DNA of 6,843 bases from an uncultured Bacilli bacterium (GTDB taxonomy: Bacteria; Bacillota_I; Bacilli_A; RF39; UBA660): NCBI GenBank assembly GCA_947625315.1, contig CANQOE010000070.1, forward strand, positions 1 to 6,843, read 5' to 3'. Of the stretch, positions 1 through 4,797 are shown one piece after another. The first letter of the stretch is position 1. Each line of letters starts with the position of its first letter. The notes beneath the pieces were generated by a model, which worked only from the letters and a program-made list of their open reading frames with translations, was not told where the DNA came from and ran no database searches. A program made the translations under genes and the position numbers.

Positions 1-2
1 CT

Positions 3-353
3 GCCAAGAAAAAGAAATCAGTGCGTATTACTAAAGCTGGTGTTTATATTAAACCTTTACTTGTTCAATGTGCTTTATGTGCCATCAAAGATAAGTCTTG
101 TCCTTATATTAAAGCAAGATATGAATCTTTAAAACGTCGTCGAGGGCACAAGAAAGCAATAATTGCTATAGCTAGACTTTTACTTACATCAATTTATCAC
201 ATTTTACTTACTGGCGAAATATTTGATTATGATAGATTTGAAAATTTACTTAATCGCAATTTTAAATCTCATAATAAAATTTCTAACACTCCAGAAGAAA
301 TGATTTCTTATTTAACTAGTTTAGGTTACAACATTACTTTGCAGAATACCTAA
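3..353 (+). CDS. IS110-family transposase, C-terminal fragment (5' end outside window)
   Basis: This is the C-terminal end of an IS110/IS116/IS902-type transposase (Transposase_20 region), a DEDD/serine recombinase guided by a bridge RNA in characterised members. The frame is open from the first complete codon, and it runs off the left edge, so the GTG at 21 is not a true start. What identifies it is the tail pattern: KAGVYIKPLLVQCA, then a basic YESLKRRRGHKKAIIAIARLLL, then IYHILLTGE, matching the family's conserved KG-K-LR-LVQ-A, RRGKK-A-IA-A and IYH-L-TGE blocks. The N-terminal RuvC-like DEDD domain is not in the window, so whether the element is intact cannot be judged. The stop is TAA. 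A hairpin terminator lies about 40 bases downstream. I see no terminal inverted repeats, as is normal for the IS110 group. Confidence 0.85.
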   Translation, partial: AKKKKSVRITKAGVYIKPLLVQCALCAIKDKSCPYIKARYESLKRRRGHKKAIIAIARLLLTSIYHILLTGEIFDYDRFENLLNRNFKSHNKISNTPEEMISYLTSLGYNITLQNT

Positions 354-389
354 TAACAGTTTACTATTTCAAAGAACAGTTTATTTTAA

Positions 390-416
390 TGTCTTCATTG
401 ACAAGACACTTTTTTG
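390..416 (+). terminator. Rho-independent terminator after the transposase
   Basis: A six-base-pair stem, TGTCTT (390-395) with AAGACA (403-408), closes a seven-base loop and is followed by C and seven T (410-416). It fits a terminator for the upstream transposase. The stem is short and AT-rich, so efficiency may be modest. Just upstream the nonamer AACAGTTTA occurs twice (355-363 and 375-383), which may mark the IS right end. Downstream, TTTACA (508-513) and TGTAAA (521-526) form a second small inverted repeat without a T-tract. Nothing else is seen in the roughly 210-base gap between transposase and tRNA promoter. Confidence 0.55.
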
Positions 417-564
417 TATGTCAAAAATTTATTTATTTTTTTCAACCTTAGTCACCTATTTTTATTTTAGCACTAATAAAAGATTTTAGAAAGATAAAAT
501 AAAAACATTTACAAAGTTAGTGTAAAGAAAAAATGGATAAAGACTTTAGTTTTTAGTTGAATTA

Positions 565-573
565 TGATATAAT
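565..573 (+). promoter_or_regulatory. Extended -10 promoter for tRNA-Gln / DUF362 unit
   Basis: TGA-TATAAT (565-573) is a perfect -10 hexamer with the TGn extension, ending 10 bases before the mature tRNA 5' end. No good -35 hexamer is present at 16-18 bp; the best is TTTAGT at 545-550. The extended -10 may compensate. Predicted transcription starts near 580, giving only a very short tRNA 5' leader. Confidence 0.6.
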
Positions 574-583
574 TTAAGTAGAT

Positions 584-659
584 TGTCCTGTAGCCAAGTG
601 GTAAGGCGGTAGGCTCTGAACCTATTATTTCGTTGGTTCGAATCCAACCAGGACAGCCA
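584..659 (+). tRNA. tRNA-Gln (anticodon CUG) with encoded CCA
   Basis: A complete cloverleaf can be drawn. Acceptor TGTCCTG (584-590) pairs fully with CAGGACA (649-655). The D stem is GCC/GGC (593-595, 605-607). The anticodon stem GTAGG/CCTAT (609-613, 621-625) has one G-U pair. The T stem GTTGG/CCAAC holds loop TTCGAAT (637-643), and discriminator G656 is followed by encoded CCA. The seven-base anticodon loop CTCTGAA (614-620) puts CTG at 616-618, which reads CAG glutamine codons. The variable loop counts six bases, one more than usual. A CUG-anticodon Gln tRNA is a secondary isoacceptor in AT-rich genomes, where UUG usually suffices. It is probably co-transcribed with the DUF362 gene that follows. 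Confidence 0.93.
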
Positions 660-680
660 TTTTTAGAAAGGAAAAAAATT

Positions 681-1565
681 ATGGAAAAAGCAAAAGTTTA
701 TTTTACAAAAGAAATTACTCCTGAATCTTTAGTAAACATTTATAAAAAATTAAATGTATCTTTAGATGGGAAGATTGGTATTAAAATATCTACTGGAGAA
801 GCAGGAGGAAATAATTACTTAAAACCCGAATTAATTAAAGATTTAGTTAAATTATTAAATGGAACAATTGTTGAATGCAATACAGCTTATGATGGAAAAA
901 GAAATACAATAGAAGAACATTTAAAAGTAGCCAAAGAGCATGGTTTTTTAAATATTGCTAATGTAGATATAATGGATGGCGTTGGAGAAATGGAATTACC
1001 TGTAAATGGTAAACATTTAGATATCAATATTGTGGGAGCTAATTTAGCTAATTATGATGGTCTAGTTAATTTAGCCCATTTTAAAGGACATGCAATGGGC
1101 GGTTTTGGAGGTGTAATTAAAAATCAATCTATTGGAATTGCCTCTCGAAATGGTAAAACTTATATTCATACCGCTGGAAAAACTAAAAATCCTACTGAAT
1201 TATGGGCTAATTTACCTAAACAAGATGATTTTTTAGAATCTATGGCCGAAGCTGCCAAAAGTGTCGCGGATTATTTTGCTAAACAAAATAAATCAATTGT
1301 CTATATAAATATAATGAATAATTTATCTATAGATTGTGATTGTGATTCGCATCCAGAAGATCCTTGTATGCAAGATATTGGAATACTTGCTTCTCTTGAT
1401 CCTGTTGCTCTTGATCAAGCATGTATTGATTTAATATATAATTCTAATGATGCCGGAAGAGATCATTTTGTTGAACGCATTGAAAGACAAAATGGCAGAC
1501 ATATTTTACCTTACGCTGAAGAAATAGGTCTTGGTAGTAGAGATTATGATTTAGAAGAAATTTAA
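681..1565 (+). CDS. DUF362 domain protein (putative Fe-S protein)
   Basis: A 294-residue protein of the DUF362 family, whose biochemical role is not established. Members are often annotated as Fe-S or ferredoxin-associated proteins. Recognition rests on the signature KGHAMGGFGGVIKNQSIG (135-152) and on the C-terminal block with CDC (219-221), C229, then QDIGILASLDPVALDQAC (231-248), typical of the family. C219, C221, C229 and perhaps C248 could bind metal. No separate 2x[4Fe-4S] ferredoxin domain, signal peptide or membrane segment is seen, so it is the short cytoplasmic form. The ATG at 681 is preceded by AGAAAGGA (665-672), eight bases away. The frame is open further upstream into the tRNA, but a start there would overlap the tRNA and is rejected. 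The tRNA ends only 21 bases before the start codon. It ends at a bidirectional terminator and faces the kinase-like gene. Confidence 0.88.
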   Translation: MEKAKVYFTKEITPESLVNIYKKLNVSLDGKIGIKISTGEAGGNNYLKPELIKDLVKLLNGTIVECNTAYDGKRNTIEEHLKVAKEHGFLNIANVDIMDGVGEMELPVNGKHLDINIVGANLANYDGLVNLAHFKGHAMGGFGGVIKNQSIGIASRNGKTYIHTAGKTKNPTELWANLPKQDDFLESMAEAAKSVADYFAKQNKSIVYINIMNNLSIDCDCDSHPEDPCMQDIGILASLDPVALDQACIDLIYNSNDAGRDHFVERIERQNGRHILPYAEEIGLGSRDYDLEEI

Positions 1566-1586
1566 AAAAGCCTTGCGGCTTTTTTT
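1564..1586. terminator. Bidirectional terminator between convergent genes
   Basis: GCC (1570-1572) and GGC (1577-1579) close a TTGC loop. Six A on the left (1564-1569) and seven T on the right (1580-1586) extend the stem and serve as U-tracts for transcripts from either side. It overlaps the stop codons of both convergent genes (TAA at 1563-1565 on +, TAA at 1587-1585 on -). Confidence 0.85.
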
Positions 1587-2094
1587 AATGGTTCTTAGAT
1601 TTATTGTTTTCTAATTCAAAAATAAAGTTTTGAGCATGGTTTTCTAAAGAAGCTAAGGTAGAATTTTCAATTATGTAATCATAATCATAATTATCAACAC
1701 TAGCATCAGAATAGTTAGTCGATATATTTTCTAATCCCACTCTTTTAATAAGTAGAGTTTTAGCATTAAAAGCATTAACTACTTTAGCAATTTCTTCAGG
1801 TTCGCGAATATGAATAAATAATATTTCGGAATCTGATGCTAAAAAATTATTGATAGCTTCTTTCGTACAATTAAAGGGCATATCATTAAAATCAATAGTT
1901 AATTTTTTTAAATCACTTAAGAATTTACGACTTTTTTCAGATTTATCTCCTTGCCAACCAATAATTTTAGCTATTTCTTTTATTTTATCAATAGCTGAAA
2001 AATTAGTAACTTGACAATATTTAGAACATAATTCAACAAATGTGTCTTTTCCAGAACCTCCGGTTCCATTAATAATAATAATTTGTTTTTCCAT
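1585..2094 (-). CDS. P-loop (deoxy)nucleotide-kinase-like protein
   Basis: A 169-residue P-loop NTPase. The Walker A motif is GTGGSGKDT (10-18), at the very N-terminus as in small NMP/dNMP kinases. FIHIREPEEI (93-102) and LLIKR (114-118) fit the LID and base-side elements, and the tail SDASVDNYDYDYIIEN (129-144) matches the D-YDY-I-N signature of phage-type deoxynucleoside monophosphate kinases and related uncharacterised Bacillota proteins. The likely reaction is phosphoryl transfer from ATP to a nucleotide or nucleoside; the substrate cannot be read from sequence. The start is supported by AGGAGG (complement of 2100-2105) five bases upstream, which overlaps the stop codon of the 26-codon ORF, suggesting translational coupling. 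The tail is Asn/Lys-rich. Dephospho-CoA-kinase-like function is an alternative, but the signature fits dNMP kinases better. Confidence 0.75.
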   Translation of the reverse strand: MEKQIIIINGTGGSGKDTFVELCSKYCQVTNFSAIDKIKEIAKIIGWQGDKSEKSRKFLSDLKKLTIDFNDMPFNCTKEAINNFLASDSEILFIHIREPEEIAKVVNAFNAKTLLIKRVGLENISTNYSDASVDNYDYDYIIENSTLASLENHAQNFIFELENNKSKNH

Positions 2095-2096
2095 AA

Positions 2097-2177
2097 CTAC
2101 CTCCTATAACCTTTTTTCAAATGAATTATTTTTATAGGACTACCGGCCATAGCATATACTAAACTATTAAAATACAT
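2097..2177 (-). CDS. 26-residue small protein or leader peptide upstream of the kinase gene
   Basis: A 26-codon ORF starting ATG at 2177 with product MYFNSLVYAMAGSPIKIIHL followed by KKGYRR. The case for translation is strong for its size: AGGAGGG (complement of 2183-2189) sits five bases before the ATG, and a perfect TATAAT lies just upstream of it. Its TAG stop is embedded in the Shine-Dalgarno of the kinase gene, with a two-base gap between stop and next ATG, so ribosomes finishing it would reinitiate on the kinase. The peptide has a moderately hydrophobic first half and a basic C-terminus (HLKKGYRR), compatible with a short amphipathic membrane-associated peptide or a regulatory leader. 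I do not recognise a family. No run of a single amino acid points to classical attenuation. Confidence 0.55.
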   Translation of the reverse strand: MYFNSLVYAMAGSPIKIIHLKKGYRR

Positions 2178-2198
2178 TTTATCCCTCCTAATATTATT

Positions 2199-2204
2199 AT
2201 TATA
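2199..2204 (-). promoter_or_regulatory. -10 element for small ORF / kinase unit
   Basis: On the - strand this reads TATAAT, ten bases before the AGGAGGG site of the 26-codon ORF, which would give a very short leader. The 17-bp spaced -35 position reads TTTTAT, a poor match, so the promoter is weak or AT-context is misleading. A second promoter-like module at 2271-2298 could also drive this unit. Confidence 0.35.
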
Positions 2205-2270
2205 ATATGTTTAGAAAAAAAATAAAAGGTATTTTAGGAATAAAATTAATCTTTATTTTTGCAATTTTTC

Positions 2271-2298
2271 ATAATAACGTAAAAGTTATTTTTAGCAA
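2271..2298 (-). promoter_or_regulatory. Promoter-like module, copy 1
   Basis: On the - strand TTGCTA (2298-2293), a 16-base spacer and TATTAT (2276-2271) form a plausible sigma-A promoter. The plus-strand stretch CATAATAAC (2270-2278) through TTTTAGCAA recurs at 2509-2538. A transcript from here would read through a roughly 85-base leader into the 26-codon ORF and kinase gene. The same bases can fold as AATAAC/GTTATT, a weak plus-strand terminator, so the reading is uncertain. Confidence 0.35.
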
Positions 2299-2314
2299 AA
2301 TAATGGTGAAATGG

Positions 2315-2347
2315 CTAAGAAAGATTTTTAATCTTTGCTTTAATCAT
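2315..2347 (-). CDS. Possible 10-codon mini-ORF (weak candidate)
   Basis: ATG at 2347 opens MIKAKIKNLS then TAG, with AGAAGG (complement of 2354-2359) seven bases before it. The start codon lies inside a perfect 10-bp inverted repeat (2344-2353 with 2381-2390) while the Shine-Dalgarno lies in the loop. The ORF's 3' half folds as AAAGATT/AATCTTT (2320-2336). It could be a leader peptide or chance in AT-rich DNA. No conserved product is recognised. Confidence 0.15.
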   Translation of the reverse strand: MIKAKIKNLS

Positions 2348-2395
2348 TATCATCCTTCTACTTATTATTTTATTATTTAAATGATAATGAATTTT

Positions 2396-2503
2396 AAAAA
2401 GATAAAGCACTCAATCTAACAAGATTAAGTGCAAACCAAATCGCGAGTACTCAACTTTGCGATGTTAAGTATCTCTTTTTATTTTATGGAATTTTCTCTT
2501 GAT
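2396..2503 (-). ncRNA. Candidate small structured RNA between tmRNA and small ORF
   Basis: Read on the - strand, a promoter-like module (2538-2510) would start an RNA near 2503. It contains GAGATACTTAAC (2475-2464) pairing imperfectly with GTTGAGTACTC (2455-2445), a pair ATCGC/GCGAT (2463-2459 with 2444-2440) that competes with that stem, and a terminator-like hairpin GCACT...AGTGC (2432-2407) followed by TTTATCTTTTT. Termini AAAAAGA and TCTTTTT are also complementary. No known RNA family is recognised. On the + strand the same DNA ends in a stem followed by TTTTTATTTT (2476-2485), so it may simply be a bidirectional terminator array. The 2178-2584 stretch otherwise holds only the promoter copies and the mini-ORF described separately. 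Confidence 0.3.
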
Positions 2504-2509
2504 ATATAC

Positions 2510-2538
2510 ATAATAACATAAAAAATTGCTTTTAGCAA
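2510..2538 (-). promoter_or_regulatory. Promoter-like module, copy 2
   Basis: TTGCTA (2538-2533) with a 17-base spacer and TATTAT (2515-2510) on the - strand. It resembles copy 1 at 2271-2298 and precedes the candidate structured RNA. It overlaps the putative tmRNA terminator, so both readings compete. Confidence 0.35.
2520..2538 (-). terminator. Putative tmRNA terminator
   Basis: On the - strand TTGCT (2538-2534) and AGCAA (2530-2526) form a five-bp stem with an AAA loop, followed by six T (2525-2520). It lies 46 bases after the mature tmRNA 3' end. The stem is short; the stronger hairpin at 2432-2407 with its T-rich tail may be the real end of the transcript. Confidence 0.45.
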
Positions 2539-2584
2539 GATTATTTTATATTTTTACTCTATGGATTCGAGTTAAATATCAATT

Positions 2585-2949
2585 TGGTGGAGTAGAGGAG
2601 AATCGAACTCCTGTCCAGTATATCCTATCATACAATATCTACAAGTTTAGTTTGATTTTGAATGTCTTATGTTACTGGCATCAAGCAAACCTATAACATA
2701 ATAAGTTTAGTAATTATTCATTCTTTAATCCCAAACACATTAAAGAATATAGCTTATATATATGAACCCCTATAAAAACTATAAGCAATAATTATAGAAG
2801 CTTGCTATCCTATACTAAATTAGGCAAATGCAAAAGCATTTGAAGCAAAAGAACTTTCATTCTTGTCATTTAATTTTAATTTTAGACTTAAAGCGCCTAA
2901 CTACTTGCAATCATATGTAGTAATATATGTCGAAACCATATACTACCCC
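2585..2949 (-). ncRNA. ssrA: tmRNA (transfer-messenger RNA)
   Basis: One-piece tmRNA that rescues stalled ribosomes together with SmpB. Its 5' end GGGGTAG (2949-2943) pairs with CTACTCC (2595-2589) as the acceptor stem (one G-U), followed by A and encoded CCA at 2587-2585. The T arm AGGAG/CTCCT holds loop TTCGATT, and the 5' part contains the conserved GGTTTCGAC. The tag reading frame, most likely resuming at GAC 2867, encodes DKNESSFASNAFAFA then TAA (2822-2820). The resume codon could be one codon earlier (AAT). The DKN start and AFA end resemble mycoplasma tags rather than the LAA ending of most bacteria, hinting at Lon-type rather than ClpXP turnover. Length is 365 bases, usual for the family. 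smpB is not in the window. Confidence 0.95.
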
Positions 2950-2957
2950 ATATAAGT

Positions 2958-2986
2958 ATTTTAGCATAATTTAAAGAAAATTGCAA
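2958..2986 (-). promoter_or_regulatory. tmRNA promoter
   Basis: On the - strand TTGCAA (2986-2981), a 17-base spacer and TAAAAT (2963-2958) with a TGC extension give a good sigma-A promoter. Initiation would fall near 2951, one or two bases before the mature tmRNA 5' G at 2949. Confidence 0.75.
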
Positions 2987-2988
2987 AT

Positions 2989-3018
2989 AAAAAGCTCTTA
3001 TTTTAAATGAATAAGAGC
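2989..3018 (-). terminator. Terminator overlapping the 3' end of the membrane-protein gene
   Basis: A perfect nine-bp stem, GCTCTTATT (3018-3010 on -) with AATAAGAGC (3002-2994), has a seven-base loop and is followed by TTTTTAT on the - strand. The stem includes the last codons and the stop (3000-2998) of the upstream gene. It insulates that gene from the ssrA promoter directly downstream. Confidence 0.8.
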
Positions 3019-3687
3019 AAGAGCAATAATTAAAGCAATATTAATCATACCATAGATTAGAATAAAGATATTAATAAAGCCCGCTTTAGGAATGTTAGGT
3101 TCTTCTTCATCAATAACTGAAGGAAATTGTTTATTTTTTAATTCTAAAATCATACCTTTACCTTTGGCATTACCACTTTCTTTAGATTGGGCTAAATATT
3201 CATCAAGTTTTTGATTGACATAGATACCTAGAGGACTATCTTCTTTTAAAGAAGCTATAATATTTTCAAAATTATTGACGATAGTCTTATTATAATCAGT
3301 TAAATAATCATAGTAATCTTTAGCATGAAAATAAAGATTCATGCCATTTTTAATTTGGCCATTATCTATATTATTGTTTGTTTGAAATAGTGAAAAAAGA
3401 TTTTCTAAAGCTTTTATTGTTTTATTAATCCGAATAATATCTATAAATTTATAAGGGGTAGTTAACCAAGCATCACCAGGTAGAGTTCTTAAATCAAAAG
3501 TTAAACTTTCGGAGGCAATAACATTATTATTTTCAATTAATTTTAAAATATTATTTTCAACAATTAAACCATATAGATTAGGATAAAATTCCATATTTTG
3601 GCGAAAGATAAAATCATTAATATTCATAATGCGACTTTTAGTTAAGGCCTCTTCTTGAGGTATATTATTTAAATAATTGTTATCCAT
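2998..3687 (-). CDS. Uncharacterised tail-anchored membrane protein
   Basis: A 229-residue protein that I do not recognise. It has no N-terminal signal peptide. The first 175 or so residues are soluble and Asn-rich, including a FDLRTLPGDAWLTTPYKF stretch near 65-80 and a probable helical segment KDYYDYLTDYNKTIVNNF. An acidic DEEEP linker follows, then one strongly hydrophobic segment at about 202-227 (FINIFILIYGMINIALIIAL) ending only a few residues before the C-terminus. That predicts a cytosolic domain fixed to the membrane by its tail. The ATG at 3687 has AGAGGT (complement of 3694-3699) six bases upstream and a good promoter, and it is monocistronic between that promoter and its own terminator. 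No catalytic motif is visible, so function is unknown. Confidence 0.75.
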   Translation of the reverse strand: MDNNYLNNIPQEEALTKSRIMNINDFIFRQNMEFYPNLYGLIVENNILKLIENNNVIASESLTFDLRTLPGDAWLTTPYKFIDIIRINKTIKALENLFSLFQTNNNIDNGQIKNGMNLYFHAKDYYDYLTDYNKTIVNNFENIIASLKEDSPLGIYVNQKLDEYLAQSKESGNAKGKGMILELKNKQFPSVIDEEEPNIPKAGFINIFILIYGMINIALIIALALIHLK

Positions 3688-3711
3688 AATCTAACCTCTA
3701 TTCTTAAAAAG

Positions 3712-3740
3712 ATTATAGCAAAAATGGGTAAAAAAAACAA
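3712..3740 (-). promoter_or_regulatory. Promoter of the tail-anchored protein gene
   Basis: TTGTTT (3740-3735 on -), a 17-base spacer and a perfect TATAAT (3717-3712) with TGC extension. It is divergent from the radical SAM gene; the two share a 141-base intergenic region. Confidence 0.7.
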
Positions 3741-3797
3741 CTATTTTTATTTATATTAATTAAAAAATGTAAAATTATTTAAAAATATAATTATTTG

Positions 3798-3806
3798 TGG
3801 TAAAAT
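3798..3806 (+). promoter_or_regulatory. Extended -10 promoter of the radical SAM gene
   Basis: TGG-TAAAAT (3798-3806) is an extended -10 with a poor -35 (TTTAAA at 3778-3783). It lies just before the strong AAGGAGGG site (3814-3821), giving a near-minimal leader. Confidence 0.5.
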
Positions 3807-3828
3807 AAAAAATAAGGAGGGTTTATTA

Positions 3829-4797
3829 ATGCTTAAAGAAGTTAAAATAGAATTGACGAATAAATGTAGTAGAAATTGTTATCATTGCTCTAGTAGAGCT
3901 TCCAATAAAAATATAATTATGTTAGATTATCAAGATGTTATTAAAGTAATTAGAGAAGCTGCCGATTTAGGAGTTAAAAAAATTGTTTTTAGTGGGGGTG
4001 AACCTTTAGAGTATCCCTATTTAACTAAATTAATTAATTTAGTAAATGATTTAAAAATGGAGAGTACTATTTATTCATTTGCTTATCGAACTAAAGATAA
4101 TATAGAAAAGTATCGCGAATTACTTGATTTAGGATCAAAGAAAATTGTTTATTCTCTAGCCGATATTTTAAGTGTTAATGAATTTTCAAGTTATGAACAT
4201 GAGCCATTTTTTGACCAAGTTTTTCAAAATTTTAAAGATAAATATTTAGGTTTTCACTATGCTTTAACAAAAGATTCTTATCCTGATTTTAAGAAAATTA
4301 TTATAAATACTTTAGAAACTTTTAAAGATAAAGAATATTTTGATAAGCTAAGTATTTTAAGATTTGTTAGTCATGGAAGAGGAACTCAAGATATGACTTT
4401 AAGTAAAGAAGAATTACTTACTTTAAAAGAATTTTATTTAAGTTTAAAAAATAAAGATAAGGTACGTTTAGGCAGTCCTTGGAATATTTTAAAAATTGAT
4501 TATACCCCTTGTATTATTGCTGATGAAGTAATGATTATTGGCTATGATAATATTGCTTATCCTTGTGATTCTATTAAGTATAATCAAAAACTTGGAATTG
4601 GGGGAAATATTAAAGATAATACTTTACTTGAAATATATAATTCGGCTTATTTTCAAACTTTAAGAGAAGCTAAAGATAAGGGGTGTAATTGTTTTTTGTG
4701 TCATGGGGGATGTTTGGGGCAAAAAATAATTAATAGTAAAAGTAATGATTTAAAGTTAATATTAAAGATGAAAGATCCGGGTTGTTTAAATGATTAA
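3829..4797 (+). CDS. Radical SAM protein with SPASM-like C-terminal domain
   Basis: A 322-residue radical SAM enzyme. The cluster motif CSRNCYHC (C13, C17, C20) binds the [4Fe-4S] that cleaves S-adenosylmethionine, and FSGGEP (54-59) is the SAM-contacting motif. After the partial TIM barrel comes a Cys-rich tail: C228, C246, then GIGGNIKDNTLLEIYNS (256-272) as in SPASM/twitch proteins, then C286, C288, C291, C295 and C319. This is enough for one or two auxiliary clusters, although the spacing C-x-C-x2-C-x3-C departs from the canonical SPASM pattern. Start ATG at 3829 has AAGGAGGG seven bases upstream. The last eight bases overlap the next gene, so the two are translationally coupled and should act together. 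Substrate is unknown; SPASM enzymes often act on peptides, but the partner points to a base, nucleotide or nucleic acid substrate. Confidence 0.88.
   Translation: MLKEVKIELTNKCSRNCYHCSSRASNKNIIMLDYQDVIKVIREAADLGVKKIVFSGGEPLEYPYLTKLINLVNDLKMESTIYSFAYRTKDNIEKYRELLDLGSKKIVYSLADILSVNEFSSYEHEPFFDQVFQNFKDKYLGFHYALTKDSYPDFKKIIINTLETFKDKEYFDKLSILRFVSHGRGTQDMTLSKEELLTLKEFYLSLKNKDKVRLGSPWNILKIDYTPCIIADEVMIIGYDNIAYPCDSIKYNQKLGIGGNIKDNTLLEIYNSAYFQTLREAKDKGCNCFLCHGGCLGQKIINSKSNDLKLILKMKDPGCLND

Noticed and set aside
584..659. tRNA-Gln as an integration site for a mobile element
   Set aside because: No direct repeat of the tRNA 3' end and no integrase gene are visible; the nearby IS110 fragment does not target tRNA ends in any pattern seen here.
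633..680. GTG start at 633 for the DUF362 protein, adding 16 residues
   Set aside because: It lies in the T arm of the tRNA-Gln gene, has no Shine-Dalgarno, and the added residues are translated tRNA sequence. ATG 681 has a good site.
2440..2475. H-type pseudoknot in the structured element
   Set aside because: The two stems abut with zero-length crossing loops across an imperfect stem of about ten base pairs, which is sterically implausible. They are better read as alternative folds.
2178..2584. CRISPR array or tandem repeats
   Set aside because: The only repeat is a diverged pair about 240 bases apart, without regular spacers.
2585..2949. Treating the region as a second tRNA because of its T arm and CCA end
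   Set aside because: The 5' acceptor half lies 350 bases away with a tag reading frame between, which defines tmRNA.
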